DNA from: a bacterium D16-50
Lineage (GTDB): Bacteria; Bacillota; Clostridia; Lachnospirales; Lachnospiraceae
Direction: 5' to 3'
Assembly: GCA_003612485.1 (NCBI GenBank)
Contig: RAZA01000007.1
Span: 62,001 to 126,000 of the forward strand
DNA: 64,000 bases
Shown here: positions 51,767 through 59,607 of the stretch, in pieces
Layout of the letters: each line of letters starts with the position of its first letter
How positions within the stretch are numbered: the first letter of the stretch is position 1
Made by a program: the position numbers and the translations under genes
Notes under the pieces: model-generated
What the model was told of the DNA's origin: nothing
Seen by the model: the letters and a program-made list of their open reading frames with translations, nothing else
Databases searched by the model: none

Positions 51767-52449
51767 TAGCTTTTCACCTCCCCGTCTGTGAGTTCCAGCG
51801 GCGCGTCTGCCGCTTCCAGAGCCCTGCGGCTCCAGCCGTATGTGATCCGGTTCATGGTGTCGTCGTGCTCCCTGCGGGCCTGCTCACGGTCAGCGAGTAG
51901 GCGCTGGCCCTTGTCAGGAATAGCAGAGGCCACGTCGTCAATCTGCGAGGTGAGCCCCTCCGGTGTCATGGCCCGCTGTTTCTCCCGCTCGTACATTGGC
52001 TTGTAAATGTCCATGAAGGCCACGCGATCCATGCCGGGCTTGCCGCCCCGGTAACAACTCCGGTGCATTTCGTAGAGGTTGCAGTACCCGATCGCCTCAA
52101 CGGCACGGGCCGCCAGTGGTGGGAGCTGCTGGTGCAGGTCGCCGTGATTGTTTTCCCCGGCCGTGTACAGAAGGTCACTGACTGCGAGCCACGCCCGATC
52201 CGGCTCTATGAGGTCAGGGTGCATAAGCTCCAGCATGAGCTCCCGGATCTCTGCCACACTGGGCGGCCATTTGTTTGTTGCTATGTGTTTATTCAGGGCC
52301 AGCGCCACGATCCGGCCGTCGTCCGATTGAAACATTGAGGCCCAGAGGTTCACTGTGGCGGTGACTGCTGCCTCGTCTCTGAATTTGTCATAATTGGGGT
52401 AGGCCGTGACGACGATCGCCACCAGCTTTGCCGCGTCTGCTTTAGTCAA
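51766..52449 (-). CDS. Replicative helicase loader/inhibitor-like
   Basis: This 227-aa protein has a TTG start at 52449 after GGAGG. The N-terminal ~100 residues (AKLVAIVVTAYPNYDKFRDE, FQSDDGRIVALALNKHIATN) match the helicase loader/inhibitor G39P-type family. The remaining part is helical. It overlaps the DUF6291-like gene, and both probably start phage replication on the host DnaB/DnaC machinery. Confidence 0.75.
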   Translation of the reverse strand: MTKADAAKLVAIVVTAYPNYDKFRDEAAVTATVNLWASMFQSDDGRIVALALNKHIATNKWPPSVAEIRELMLELMHPDLIEPDRAWLAVSDLLYTAGENNHGDLHQQLPPLAARAVEAIGYCNLYEMHRSCYRGGKPGMDRVAFMDIYKPMYEREKQRAMTPEGLTSQIDDVASAIPDKGQRLLADREQARREHDDTMNRITYGWSRRALEAADAPLELTDGEVKS

Positions 52450-53251
52450 AAACGCCGCCTCCTTCCTCGTCTGCGATAATACCGGCGAGCACGTCCATGG
52501 TGGAGGGCTTGCCCCCGGTCTGGCTTTGCGTGGTTCCTGATCTGGGCTTGCTGCCGCTGTCGTATTTCCCTTCCAGCACTTTGCTCATGTTTGTGGGGCG
52601 GATCAGCCAGTCGAAGTCGGCCGTCCACGCCCGGTCGTTTTCACCTTTCAGGAAGTCCGACGCCTCGGCCTTCTCGAATAGCTCCCGGAAGGTGTCGAGG
52701 GACTTGTATTTTTTCCAGCGTGCCGCGATCTGCTTCTCCCGGTTTCCTTCGACGGCCCTCAGCTTTGGGTAGCAGGTACAGATTGAGTGGTAAAGCTCCA
52801 CGATTTTTGAATACGGGACGGGATCCTGCTGGCCCCCTTTCAGGGGGTAGGGGGTAGAGCTTTCTTTCCCTTTCTCTGTGTCTGTCTCTGTTACTGTCTC
52901 TGTATCAGTCTCTTTCTCTGTATCACCTTTTTTTGCTTCGGTTTGCTTTTCAGAATAAGCATTTGCTTTGTCCTGCTTTCCGGTTTCTTTCTTAGGCCGC
53001 CCGCCCTGCTTGCCTGCTTCGCTGCGTTTCCGGCAGGTGTCGGCATACTTCTGGGCGTCTCTGTCCATTTGCCCGGTGATGAAGGAAAAAGCCATAAAGG
53101 CCATACCGTCCAGATCCTCCGGCATGTCTCCGTGCTCCCCATAGTTCAGCAGAGCCATGAGCAGCTTCCCGCGTTCTGCGTCGCTTAAAAGTGAGAGGTG
53201 TTTCCGGTAGTCGTAATAGAGTAAAAAACCCTTTTTTGCGTCCTGCGCCAT
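52442..53251 (-). CDS. DUF6291-like replication initiation protein
   Basis: In this 269-aa protein the N part FLLYYDYRKHLSLLSDAERG, KLLMALLNYGEHGDMPEDLD and FITGQMDRDAQKYADTCRKR is typical of DUF6291 proteins in phage replication modules. A Thr/Glu/Lys low-complexity middle coincides with DNA repeats. The C part RWKKYKSLDTFRELFEKAEA resembles replication initiator C-terminal domains. It is likely the origin-binding protein. Confidence 0.7.
   Translation of the reverse strand: MAQDAKKGFLLYYDYRKHLSLLSDAERGKLLMALLNYGEHGDMPEDLDGMAFMAFSFITGQMDRDAQKYADTCRKRSEAGKQGGRPKKETGKQDKANAYSEKQTEAKKGDTEKETDTETVTETDTEKGKESSTPYPLKGGQQDPVPYSKIVELYHSICTCYPKLRAVEGNREKQIAARWKKYKSLDTFRELFEKAEASDFLKGENDRAWTADFDWLIRPTNMSKVLEGKYDSGSKPRSGTTQSQTGGKPSTMDVLAGIIADEEGGGVFD
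52872..52990. repeat. Iterated DNA motifs inside the replication gene, origin candidate
   Basis: On the minus strand AAGCAAA-type motifs recur around 52933-52990, including the 13-mer AAAGCAAATGCTT shared with 46667-46679. They are followed by a run of ACAGAGA-type repeats (52872-52925). In many phages the origin lies inside the initiator gene with such iterons. This is positional inference. Confidence 0.4.
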
Positions 53252-53269
53252 AGCCCTGCCTCCTTTCCG

Positions 53270-53623
53270 TTATACTTGGCCGCTCCCGTCATAGTCCCCG
53301 GTGCCTCCTTGCCCGCTGTCAGCAAAATAAAGGCGGGAGGCGTTGGCTTCTACGACTTTGTGGGTTTTTCCGTCGCTGCCGGTATATTTCCGGGTGGAGA
53401 TCCGGCCCTCGACTACGATCTGGCGGCCCTTGGTGAGATAGCGCCCGGCAAACTCGGCCTGCTTGTCCCAGCATGTGATCGGGATATAGTCGGGCGGGGT
53501 GTTCTTGTCTTTGCTCGGCACCTGCACGGCGAGGTCGAAGCTCGCCACGGGTACGCCGCTTTGGGTGTATCTGATTTCCGGTTCCTGAGCCAGACGGCCC
53601 AGAAGCCCTACATGGTTAAACAT
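53270..53623 (-). CDS. ssb: Single-stranded DNA-binding protein
   Basis: In this 117-aa OB-fold protein, NHVGLLGRLAQEPEIRYTQS, GVPVASFDLAVQVPSKDKNT and RYLTKGRQIVVEGRISTRKY are the hallmark of SSB. The tail is short and ends YDGSGQV, without the acidic DDDIPF tip of host SSB. It overlaps the ERF gene by 8 bases and works in phage recombination and replication. Confidence 0.93.
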   Translation of the reverse strand: MFNHVGLLGRLAQEPEIRYTQSGVPVASFDLAVQVPSKDKNTPPDYIPITCWDKQAEFAGRYLTKGRQIVVEGRISTRKYTGSDGKTHKVVEANASRLYFADSGQGGTGDYDGSGQV

Positions 53624-54461
53624 TTGAGTTTCCTCCTTGTCCTTGCTGTTTCTTTACGGCGTCCAGCCGGTTGCAGATTTCATCATACTGGGCGCGTGTC
53701 AGGTTGTGCGGATCCTGCTGTCTGTACCGCGTGGCTATATCCTCATTGATCTGCGCCTGCGTGATCCCGGCGTCCTCACCTTTTCGGTACATGCGGGAGA
53801 GCTGCGCGTCAGTTAGAGGGCGTGAAGCGCCTGTGTGCCCGTTCTGGGCGTTCTGCTGCTGCGGCTGGGTATTTCTGCCCGCGGCACCGTTTTGAGGCGC
53901 TGCGGGGCGATTTGCGGCCGGTGGCGGCGCTGTCTGCCCGCGGTCGGTCAGGTCTGGATCGTCGTCTCCCTGATCTATGCCGAACTTTTCAAAGAGATAG
54001 TATTTGAGGCAGTACGTCCACGCGGATCCTTTTGCTTTGTCCGGCCCGCCGTCATTGGTTCCGATCGCGTGCAGCGTTACCTCCAGAATGTCCTCCGGGT
54101 CGTCTGCGTTTGTCCAGCGGATCGTCAGGTCTGCCTCATACACCCACACGATCAGCCCGCCCCTCTGGGTGTTCTGCTGAAAATGTGAGTAGTAGACGGG
54201 ATCGCCGTTTTCGGCGTGTCTGGTGGCTTTTTCGGCCACAATGTCGAAGTTGACGCCGTACTGGTTCATAGCCGGGGTGAGAAGCTCGTAAACGTCGAAA
54301 ATCTTTGCAAACTTATACTTTACGCCCTCCGAGTGCTGGCGCTGCGTGATTGCAGGCACGGCCTCCCGGAGCTTGACAAACTTCTCTTGCAGGCTCATGG
54401 CCTCCCGCGGCGGTGTTTCTGCGGTTTTAGGCTGCGTGTCAGCCTTTGGACTTCCTGCCAT
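53616..54461 (-). CDS. ERF-type single-strand annealing protein
   Basis: In this 281-aa protein the text YKFAKIFDVYELLTPAMNQY, DILEVTLHAIGTNDGGPDKA and KGSAWTYCLKYYLFEKFGID matches the ERF superfamily of phage recombinases. A disordered Gln/Pro/Asn-rich linker follows, then a helical end (GEDAGITQAQINEDIATRYR). It promotes annealing for phage recombination and genome circularisation. Confidence 0.92.
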   Translation of the reverse strand: MAGSPKADTQPKTAETPPREAMSLQEKFVKLREAVPAITQRQHSEGVKYKFAKIFDVYELLTPAMNQYGVNFDIVAEKATRHAENGDPVYYSHFQQNTQRGGLIVWVYEADLTIRWTNADDPEDILEVTLHAIGTNDGGPDKAKGSAWTYCLKYYLFEKFGIDQGDDDPDLTDRGQTAPPPAANRPAAPQNGAAGRNTQPQQQNAQNGHTGASRPLTDAQLSRMYRKGEDAGITQAQINEDIATRYRQQDPHNLTRAQYDEICNRLDAVKKQQGQGGNSNV

Positions 54462-54490
54462 GGTCTACCTCCTTTGGTTGATGATTTCTT

Positions 54491-55243
54491 TCAGCGGTTA
54501 ATATCTTTGAAAAATTTGTGGTTATTGATTGTCATTACATACGCCTGCGACTCGTGCCAGCTGCTTTCTATAAGCTTCGGTGCATAGAAATACCGGATCG
54601 GCTCATTGGTTGCAACGTGTCCGAAGTCAAACACGGCCTCCACGGCTTCCAGAGCTTCGGCGGTAGGATCCGGCCGCTTTTTGCTGTATTTATACTTTTC
54701 CAGAACCTCGGACGGGCGGATCCTCTCGTCCTCACATGTCTGGAGTATGCACTGGGCCACGGCTACCTTGCCAGCGAAGGGCTCGCCTGCGGCTTCTGCG
54801 GTGATTACTTGCGCAATCTCCAGCCGCTCGTCGTCGGTGAGAGTGTAGCGCTTTTCGTAACCGAACTCTTTCGCCCATGCGTCTGTTAGGTGTTCCCAGT
54901 CTACCGGGTGGCCGTCGCCGTCCTTGAATATGTACGTCTGCGGCTTGTCCTCCGGTTCTATGGTGATTTCCGGTGGCCTTGAAGGCTCCGGCGTATATGC
55001 TGCGGTGGTGTCACTTCCATTCGAGGAATAGATCAGCCAGTGCAGCAGGAAAAGCACGCCCAGTCCAGCCAGGACGGCCAGTGCCAAAACAAGCGCATGT
55101 TTCCATTTTCTCCGCTTGAAAAATAGAGAGAAGCGGTGTAAAATGGTTTTAGGCTTTCGGCGGCTTGCGCGATAGCCTGCGGAGCGGCTTCTCATTCGCG
55201 GTGGGTGCCGCTCTATTTTCGTGTTAATCATTTCTTTGTTCAT
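54491..55243 (-). CDS. Membrane-anchored cell wall hydrolase, SleB-like
   Basis: This 250-aa protein starts at ATG 55243 with AAAGGAGGA upstream. A basic N terminus is followed by one TM helix (ALVLALAVLAGLGVLFLLHWL), a Pro/Glu linker and a SleB/cell-wall-hydrolase-like domain (DERLEIAQVITAEAAGEPFA, VAVAQCILQTCEDERIRPSE, PIRYFYAPKLIESSWHESQA). An early-operon wall hydrolase is unusual. It could act in superinfection or wall remodelling in place of lysis. Confidence 0.78.
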   Translation of the reverse strand: MNKEMINTKIERHPPRMRSRSAGYRASRRKPKTILHRFSLFFKRRKWKHALVLALAVLAGLGVLFLLHWLIYSSNGSDTTAAYTPEPSRPPEITIEPEDKPQTYIFKDGDGHPVDWEHLTDAWAKEFGYEKRYTLTDDERLEIAQVITAEAAGEPFAGKVAVAQCILQTCEDERIRPSEVLEKYKYSKKRPDPTAEALEAVEAVFDFGHVATNEPIRYFYAPKLIESSWHESQAYVMTINNHKFFKDINR

Positions 55244-55980
55244 TTCCTCCTTTTCTTCATCAGGGCCGGTAGTGTGCAGCTTGGCGGCTGCATGTATTTG
55301 TTGAAACGCTGCGGCCAGTAGCTCACTTTTTCGATCCTCTGTCCACCGACTCCGTACTTCGGGTTGTAGCCGAAGGTGTTCACATATTTCAGAAGATCGG
55401 GCCGCTCGTCGTCCATGGCTCTGCATACCTCAAAAAGTGCCTTCACGTCGTCGATCGCCCGGTGGGAGTTCTGCACCTTGTCCTCCAGCTTGTAGGCCGC
55501 GATCGCGTTCGCCAGCTTGTGAGGATATGGCCGCCGGTCTTTATACACGGTCAGGGTGTCGAGGTAGTCAGCGCGGGCCAGAAGCTCGGCGCAGGGCTGC
55601 GCGTAGCGTTCGGCCATGGTTCCGGCAAACTGGAGATCAAACTGGGCATTGTGTGCTGCCAGTAGCACCGGCCCGGCTGTGTCGTCGAGCAGTTCCTCGA
55701 AGTCGTACACGGCGTCGTTCTCGTCGAGCCCTTCCTTTTCCAGCATTTCGTCGGTGATCCCCGTCAGTTCGGTGATCTTCTCCGGCAGCTTTTCGCCCTC
55801 CGGCAGCCTTATGAAGTCGTCGAGGGTTTTCACCACTCGGAGGGTGCCCCGGTCGGTCTGCTCGATCCGGATCGCCGCCAGTTCTATGATCTGGCAGGTG
55901 TCGGCGTCGAGCCCGCTTGTTTCGGTATCAAAGAACACGACGGCCGCATATTTCTGGAAAACTTCGCGGAGGTTATTCAT
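55240..55980 (-). CDS. DnaQ-like 3'-5' exonuclease
   Basis: This 246-aa protein has the DEDDh motifs AVVFFDTETSGLDADTCQII, LLAAHNAQFDLQF and HRAIDDVKALFEV. A C-terminal extension (GQRIEKVSYWPQRFNKYMQP) is not in the minimal family. It may trim DNA in phage recombination or proofreading. It overlaps the variable protein 2 gene by 8 bases. Confidence 0.9.
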   Translation of the reverse strand: MNNLREVFQKYAAVVFFDTETSGLDADTCQIIELAAIRIEQTDRGTLRVVKTLDDFIRLPEGEKLPEKITELTGITDEMLEKEGLDENDAVYDFEELLDDTAGPVLLAAHNAQFDLQFAGTMAERYAQPCAELLARADYLDTLTVYKDRRPYPHKLANAIAAYKLEDKVQNSHRAIDDVKALFEVCRAMDDERPDLLKYVNTFGYNPKYGVGGQRIEKVSYWPQRFNKYMQPPSCTLPALMKKRRK

Positions 55981-57253
55981 GGTCGGCCGCCTCCTTCCCG
56001 ATCGTCAGCGTCAGGGTATTGGCAATTTTGAGCTGCTGGCTCACGTTGCGGTAAAGCTCCACGGCCGTGTTCACCTGAGATAGAGACAGCGAGAGGGCCG
56101 CAGCCTGCTGGAGTTCCTTGTCGGTGGCCGTATTTGTTATACGCTTGAAGCCTTCGGGATCCTTGCCGCCTGCCGCTTCGTAAAGGACGGTCAGCTGGCG
56201 GGCCAGTATAAGCCGCACAAGCGTGGGTAACTGTACGGAGCCGGACAGCGCGGCGGTTTCTTCTCTCGGTTCGTCGGTCTGCTTGCCGTCTTTGCCGTCC
56301 AGATTATCCAGATCGCCAGAGTCGCCAGAGTATCGAATTAAAGCGGAGCGGAAGCCCACGCTCCAGTTCACATTCGCGCGGGAGTCGGTGCCGTTGAAGG
56401 CGAACACACCAGCGCGCGCACCGTGGCCCCAGTAGCCCCCGCGGAGCACGATCCTTTCTCCGTCAGTGTCCAGCCAGAAGTAGTCCGTGCCCTCATATCC
56501 GGGCGCAGGGTAGAGGCCGAGCTCGATCAGCTTCTCCGGCACGTCTATGGCCTCCGCTTTCAAGTATTTGAACTCCACGCCGTCGTAGTCTTTGCCGTCG
56601 GGTGCTACCGGCTGGAGACTGATCTCGCCGTCCTCCACGTTGTAGTAGACGGGATCGCCGTCTGCCGTGTGGATTGCCTGCCACTCCTTTGAGTCTCTGG
56701 ACTGATCCGCGCCTGCTGCCGCACCGTTTCCCGGTATCACCTGCGCCTGCCCGTCCATGAAGCGGATCCCGCCGACGTGCTCCCAGATATTGCCGCACAT
56801 GTCGGCGACTCCTTCGGCCGTGTGAGTATGGTTCCATGTTACCGGGCCGGATCCGGTCAGGGTTTTGCTGTTGCTGCTGCCGTCTTTGTATGTAGTGCCG
56901 GTTTCCTCCGGGTGGCTGTGGCTCTTTCCGCAGTCAGTATTCCCGCGGGGGAGGGTGCCGTTCTTGCGGCTCTGGTGTGCCAGCGCGGCCCACTCGTCAT
57001 TAGTCAGAAGGTGCCAGCCGGGCCCCTTGGCCTCGCAGAGCCGGATCGCTTCGTCGTGGTTGATGTTCACGGCGGGCTGCTGGTAGGGCATGGAGTAGGG
57101 CACGCCCCCGATCAGGGTGTTGGGGTACTTGCTGATCGCGTACTCCTTCACGGCCTTGCCTCTGATTTCTGCCGGGAGTCCCAGTTCGTCCGGTGTGAAT
57201 ACCACCATAGTGTCCGGGATCCCCCGGCTGTCAAAAATAACCTCGTTTCTCAT
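55973..57253 (-). CDS. DGR variable protein 2, FGE/C-type-lectin-like, early operon
   Basis: This 426-aa protein has an FGE-sulfatase-like domain: IRLCEAKGPGWHLLTNDEWA, GSGPVTWNHTHTAEGVADMC, GNIWEHVGGIRF, then IVLRGGYWGHGARAGVFAFN and VNWSVGFRSA. The variable repeat covers residues about 268-304, followed by ~120 further residues. The end is helical and Leu/Ala-rich (QLPTLVRLILARQLTVLYEA). In variable protein 1 the repeat is at the C terminus. It has no signal peptide or TM helix. Its place among early genes between a DnaQ-like exonuclease and zinc-ribbon proteins argues against a purely tail-tip role. The N part is similar to variable protein 1, so the two genes are paralogs. Confidence 0.88.
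   Translation of the reverse strand: MRNEVIFDSRGIPDTMVVFTPDELGLPAEIRGKAVKEYAISKYPNTLIGGVPYSMPYQQPAVNINHDEAIRLCEAKGPGWHLLTNDEWAALAHQSRKNGTLPRGNTDCGKSHSHPEETGTTYKDGSSNSKTLTGSGPVTWNHTHTAEGVADMCGNIWEHVGGIRFMDGQAQVIPGNGAAAGADQSRDSKEWQAIHTADGDPVYYNVEDGEISLQPVAPDGKDYDGVEFKYLKAEAIDVPEKLIELGLYPAPGYEGTDYFWLDTDGERIVLRGGYWGHGARAGVFAFNGTDSRANVNWSVGFRSALIRYSGDSGDLDNLDGKDGKQTDEPREETAALSGSVQLPTLVRLILARQLTVLYEAAGGKDPEGFKRITNTATDKELQQAAALSLSLSQVNTAVELYRNVSQQLKIANTLTLTIGKEAADHE
56342..56450 (-). repeat. DGR variable repeat 2 (VR2), remote
   Basis: This is 109 bp with no gaps against the template at 17933-18041. By hand count 11 of 12 differences fall at template adenines; one is T to G. Changed codons include AAC to GGC, CAC, CGC, ACC, GAC, AGC and TAC. 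The template is about 38 kb away in the lysogen. Confidence 0.93.
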
Positions 57254-57444
57254 GTGTTCGCTCCTTTCGCTTTCTGCTGGCGTTCCTGCTGCCAGCGTTT
57301 ATAGTCGGCCATGACGGCCGGGTTTTCAAATAATCTGCCGACGCAGCCGATCAGCGTCCGGCTCATGGCGTCAGATTGGTGAGAAGGGATCGCGCCGAAG
57401 TCTACGGCGACGGCTCCCGGCGTTCTTGTCTGGACTACTTTCAC
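57250..57444 (-). CDS. Small protein, 64 aa, unknown
   Basis: The frame starts at GTG 57444 with AAGGAGG upstream: MKVVQTRTPGAVAVDFGAIP, SDAMSRTLIGCVGRLFENPA. It overlaps the next gene by 4 bases and the previous frame by 74 bases. The latter is unusual, so one of the two overlapping frames may be longer than the real gene. Confidence 0.45.
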   Translation of the reverse strand: MKVVQTRTPGAVAVDFGAIPSHQSDAMSRTLIGCVGRLFENPAVMADYKRWQQERQQKAKGANT

Positions 57445-57577
57445 GGGCCTGCGCCTCCTTTCGTATTTTTCCTCTGCATACCGGGCAGAGGTAGCCGCTC
57501 CACGGGATCGCGGCCTGCTTGCTTACATTCCATTCCAGCCCGCACTCCCGGCATGTCTCATACCGTGCGCCGGTCAT
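57371..57577 (-). CDS. Small zinc-ribbon protein, 68 aa
   Basis: ATG 57577 overlaps the preceding stop (ATGA). The product has ETCRECGLEWNVSKQAAIPW and YLCPVCRGKIRKEA, a Cys4 ribbon, and a basic tail. It may bind DNA or RNA as an early phage regulator. Confidence 0.5.
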   Translation of the reverse strand: MTGARYETCRECGLEWNVSKQAAIPWSGYLCPVCRGKIRKEAQARESSPDKNAGSRRRRLRRDPFSPI

Positions 57578-57750
57578 GCGCCGGGCATAAGCACCGGCAT
57601 GAGTACGGGCTCGCGATCGTCCCCGGTCGCCGGTTGTGCTGCCGTGTCTGCTGCACCCTGAGCCACTTCCTGCTCCGTGCGATCTTCGCAGTCGCATGGC
57701 TCGCCGTGGTCTAAATGTGCGCCACATTTCGGGCATACTCTATATTTCAT
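57574..57750 (-). CDS. Small zinc-ribbon-like protein, 58 aa
   Basis: The frame starts at ATG 57750 after AGGAGGTGGACAC: MKYRVCPKCGAHLDHGEPCD with CxxC...CxC cysteines, then an acidic/Ala-rich tail. It ends in ATGA overlap with the next gene. The function is unknown. Confidence 0.6.
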   Translation of the reverse strand: MKYRVCPKCGAHLDHGEPCDCEDRTEQEVAQGAADTAAQPATGDDREPVLMPVLMPGA

Positions 57751-57761
57751 GTGTCCACCTC

Positions 57762-58694
57762 CTATCCAGCAGCGGCGGCCAGCAGTTTGCGGCTGAGTTG
57801 CCGCTCCAGTCGTCGCCGGTATTTCTTGCGCACGCGGTACTTTTTGGCGTGCTTGTAATAGTGCCACCACTTCGGGTTGTCGTTTGCTTGGTAGAGCATG
57901 GCGTCCATGCACCTGCCAGCGAGTCGGGCCATGATCTTGCCCGCTGCCTTGGCCGCTCTTTTGAGTCCGGCCCACGCCTCCCTTGCAGCCTCGACGACTC
58001 TCTGGAAGAAACGCAGCACGGCCGGTTCTATGGCGTTCAGGATTGCAGCGGCCGTGTCCGGCGTGATCGTGAGTGTCAGCTCCATGCTGGGCGGGCTCCG
58101 AAGCTCCGGGAGCGTCAGCTCTGGCGGTGAGAAGTGCGGGATCTCCAGCTCCGCGATCTGCCCGGTGAAGGGCTGCCCGTCAATGTAGAGAGCGCCGGGA
58201 GCTGCGCGGGTGTCCTTTTCCTGCTGCTGCCGGTCTGCCTCCATGTGCTTGTGCATGAGCTCGAAGTCCTCCGGGCTCATGTAGCCGTCGTAGACGTAGG
58301 GATCCGGCTCTGTGCTGGTGGCCTTGCCGTACCATGGAAGATCTGCCGGGAGGTCTGCCGGGTGCTCCATAGGTTCCGGGGGAAATGCCGTCGAGTCCTC
58401 CAGCGTGTTGTAGCCGTTTTCATAGTGCCAGCGGATCCCCGCGGCCAGCTCTGCCACGGTCATGTCCTCGCCGAAGTGTCCGCAGTAGTAGCCGTTTACC
58501 ATGACGGCCTTCGGATCCTTCTCCAGTATCTCGCGGGCCAGCTCCAGATCCTCCGGCTCGAAGGTGTCGTCGTCGCTGTTCAGCCACACCGCCTGAGCGT
58601 TCCAGCTCCGGCCGATTTTCCAGACGATCACCCACGTGATCCCGTCCCTGATCTCGTCGGCCCATTCCTTTGCGATTGCGTTTAATGCTGCCAT
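57762..58694 (-). CDS. Unknown early phage protein, 310 aa
   Basis: The N part (AKEWADEIRDGITWVIVWKI, MVNGYYCGHFGEDMTVAELA) and the C part (AILNAIEPAVLRFFQRVVEA, basic end YRVRKKYRRRLERQLSRKL) match no family known to me. The middle has SPEDFELMHKHMEADRQQQE. ATG 58694 follows AAAGGAG. It could be a DNA-binding or antirepressor-type protein; that is a guess. Confidence 0.5.
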   Translation of the reverse strand: MAALNAIAKEWADEIRDGITWVIVWKIGRSWNAQAVWLNSDDDTFEPEDLELAREILEKDPKAVMVNGYYCGHFGEDMTVAELAAGIRWHYENGYNTLEDSTAFPPEPMEHPADLPADLPWYGKATSTEPDPYVYDGYMSPEDFELMHKHMEADRQQQEKDTRAAPGALYIDGQPFTGQIAELEIPHFSPPELTLPELRSPPSMELTLTITPDTAAAILNAIEPAVLRFFQRVVEAAREAWAGLKRAAKAAGKIMARLAGRCMDAMLYQANDNPKWWHYYKHAKKYRVRKKYRRRLERQLSRKLLAAAAG

Positions 58695-58715
58695 ATATCT
58701 GCTCCTTTCAGGTTG

Positions 58716-58928
58716 TCACTCTGCCATTTGTGCCGGTGCTTTGAAGTCCTCCAGCGTGAGGTCGAGGACTTGGCACAAGTTGACGAACTCGTCGGCCTTC
58801 ATGTTTCGGTTTCCGTTCAGTGTCTTGCTCAGCAGGTCGGTTTTCATGTGTGCCTGCTTTGATACAAACACAAGAGTCACGCCTCGCTCTTTGATCCTGT
58901 CGTTTATTACTGAGATAACTTTGCTCAC
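58716..58928 (-). CDS. Cro-like small HTH regulator
   Basis: This 70-aa protein starts at GTG 58928 after GGAGGCGCAAAC. LVFVSKQAHMKTDLLSKTLN and MKADEFVNLCQVLDLTLEDF form a Cro/C1-type helix-turn-helix. It is a likely second regulator of the early operon. Confidence 0.7.
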   Translation of the reverse strand: MSKVISVINDRIKERGVTLVFVSKQAHMKTDLLSKTLNGNRNMKADEFVNLCQVLDLTLEDFKAPAQMAE

Positions 58929-59011
58929 GTTTGCGCCTCCTTTCCTTGTGTGGGCCTGCCTTGTCAATGCTGGTGGGCCGGTTCCAGCAGACGCCCCGGC
59001 GGGCGTTTCGG

Positions 59012-59575
59012 CTATGCGCTGAGCTTGCGGTGGCAGAACGCCCCGCGGTTGCCGGTGCTCAGCATGTCCGAGTCATTGAACTGGGCCTCCGTGTAGTAGT
59101 CGGAGCAGTTCAGGATCCCCGGAGTTCTGTCCGGGTAGTGCTCCCGGAATATGGCGTGCGCTTCCTTCATGCTGGGAGCTTCTACCTCTACCCAGCCGCC
59201 GCAGAACGGGAAGCGGTCGTCTGATCCGAACGTGTAAAACACTTTCAAGTTGCCGCTTTCCTCCTTCGCTGCTATCTCCAGCAGCTTGCCATTGTACAGC
59301 TCGTCGTTGTGCGTCATGCTGCCGAACTTCTCCAGATCTTCGCTGCTGCATGTGTAGCCGCAGAGGCTCACGCGCTTGGCTGTTACGTTGAAATGTGCAT
59401 ACCGTCCGGGCTCCAGTACCACGTCGGCCATGTCGAGACTGTCGCCGTAGTAGAAGTGACGCACGGTGCAGCCGGGGAAAAGCTGCGCCGCTGCCTTCTC
59501 GAATTTTCCGATCATGCTCTGGATCCCCTCGGCTTTATAGCCGTTGCTCTTGGTTTCTACTGTGATATTTTTCAT
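59012..59575 (-). CDS. Unknown early protein, 187 aa
   Basis: The texts MKNITVETKSNGYKAEGIQS, DMADVVLEPGRYAHFNVTAK and FCGGWVEVEAPSMKEAHAIF suggest a compact beta-rich protein with several Cys and aromatic residues. ATG 59575 follows AAAAGGAGG. No family is recognised. Confidence 0.45.
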   Translation of the reverse strand: MKNITVETKSNGYKAEGIQSMIGKFEKAAAQLFPGCTVRHFYYGDSLDMADVVLEPGRYAHFNVTAKRVSLCGYTCSSEDLEKFGSMTHNDELYNGKLLEIAAKEESGNLKVFYTFGSDDRFPFCGGWVEVEAPSMKEAHAIFREHYPDRTPGILNCSDYYTEAQFNDSDMLSTGNRGAFCHRKLSA

Positions 59576-59607
59576 GTCATGCCCTCCTTTTCTATCTCTG
59601 GCCCTAC

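Noticed and set aside
55973..57253. Reading variable protein 2 as a true formylglycine-generating enzyme
   Set aside because: The fold text is FGE-like, but the variable repeat occupies the part expected to form the ligand surface. DGR targets commonly use this fold for binding, not catalysis.
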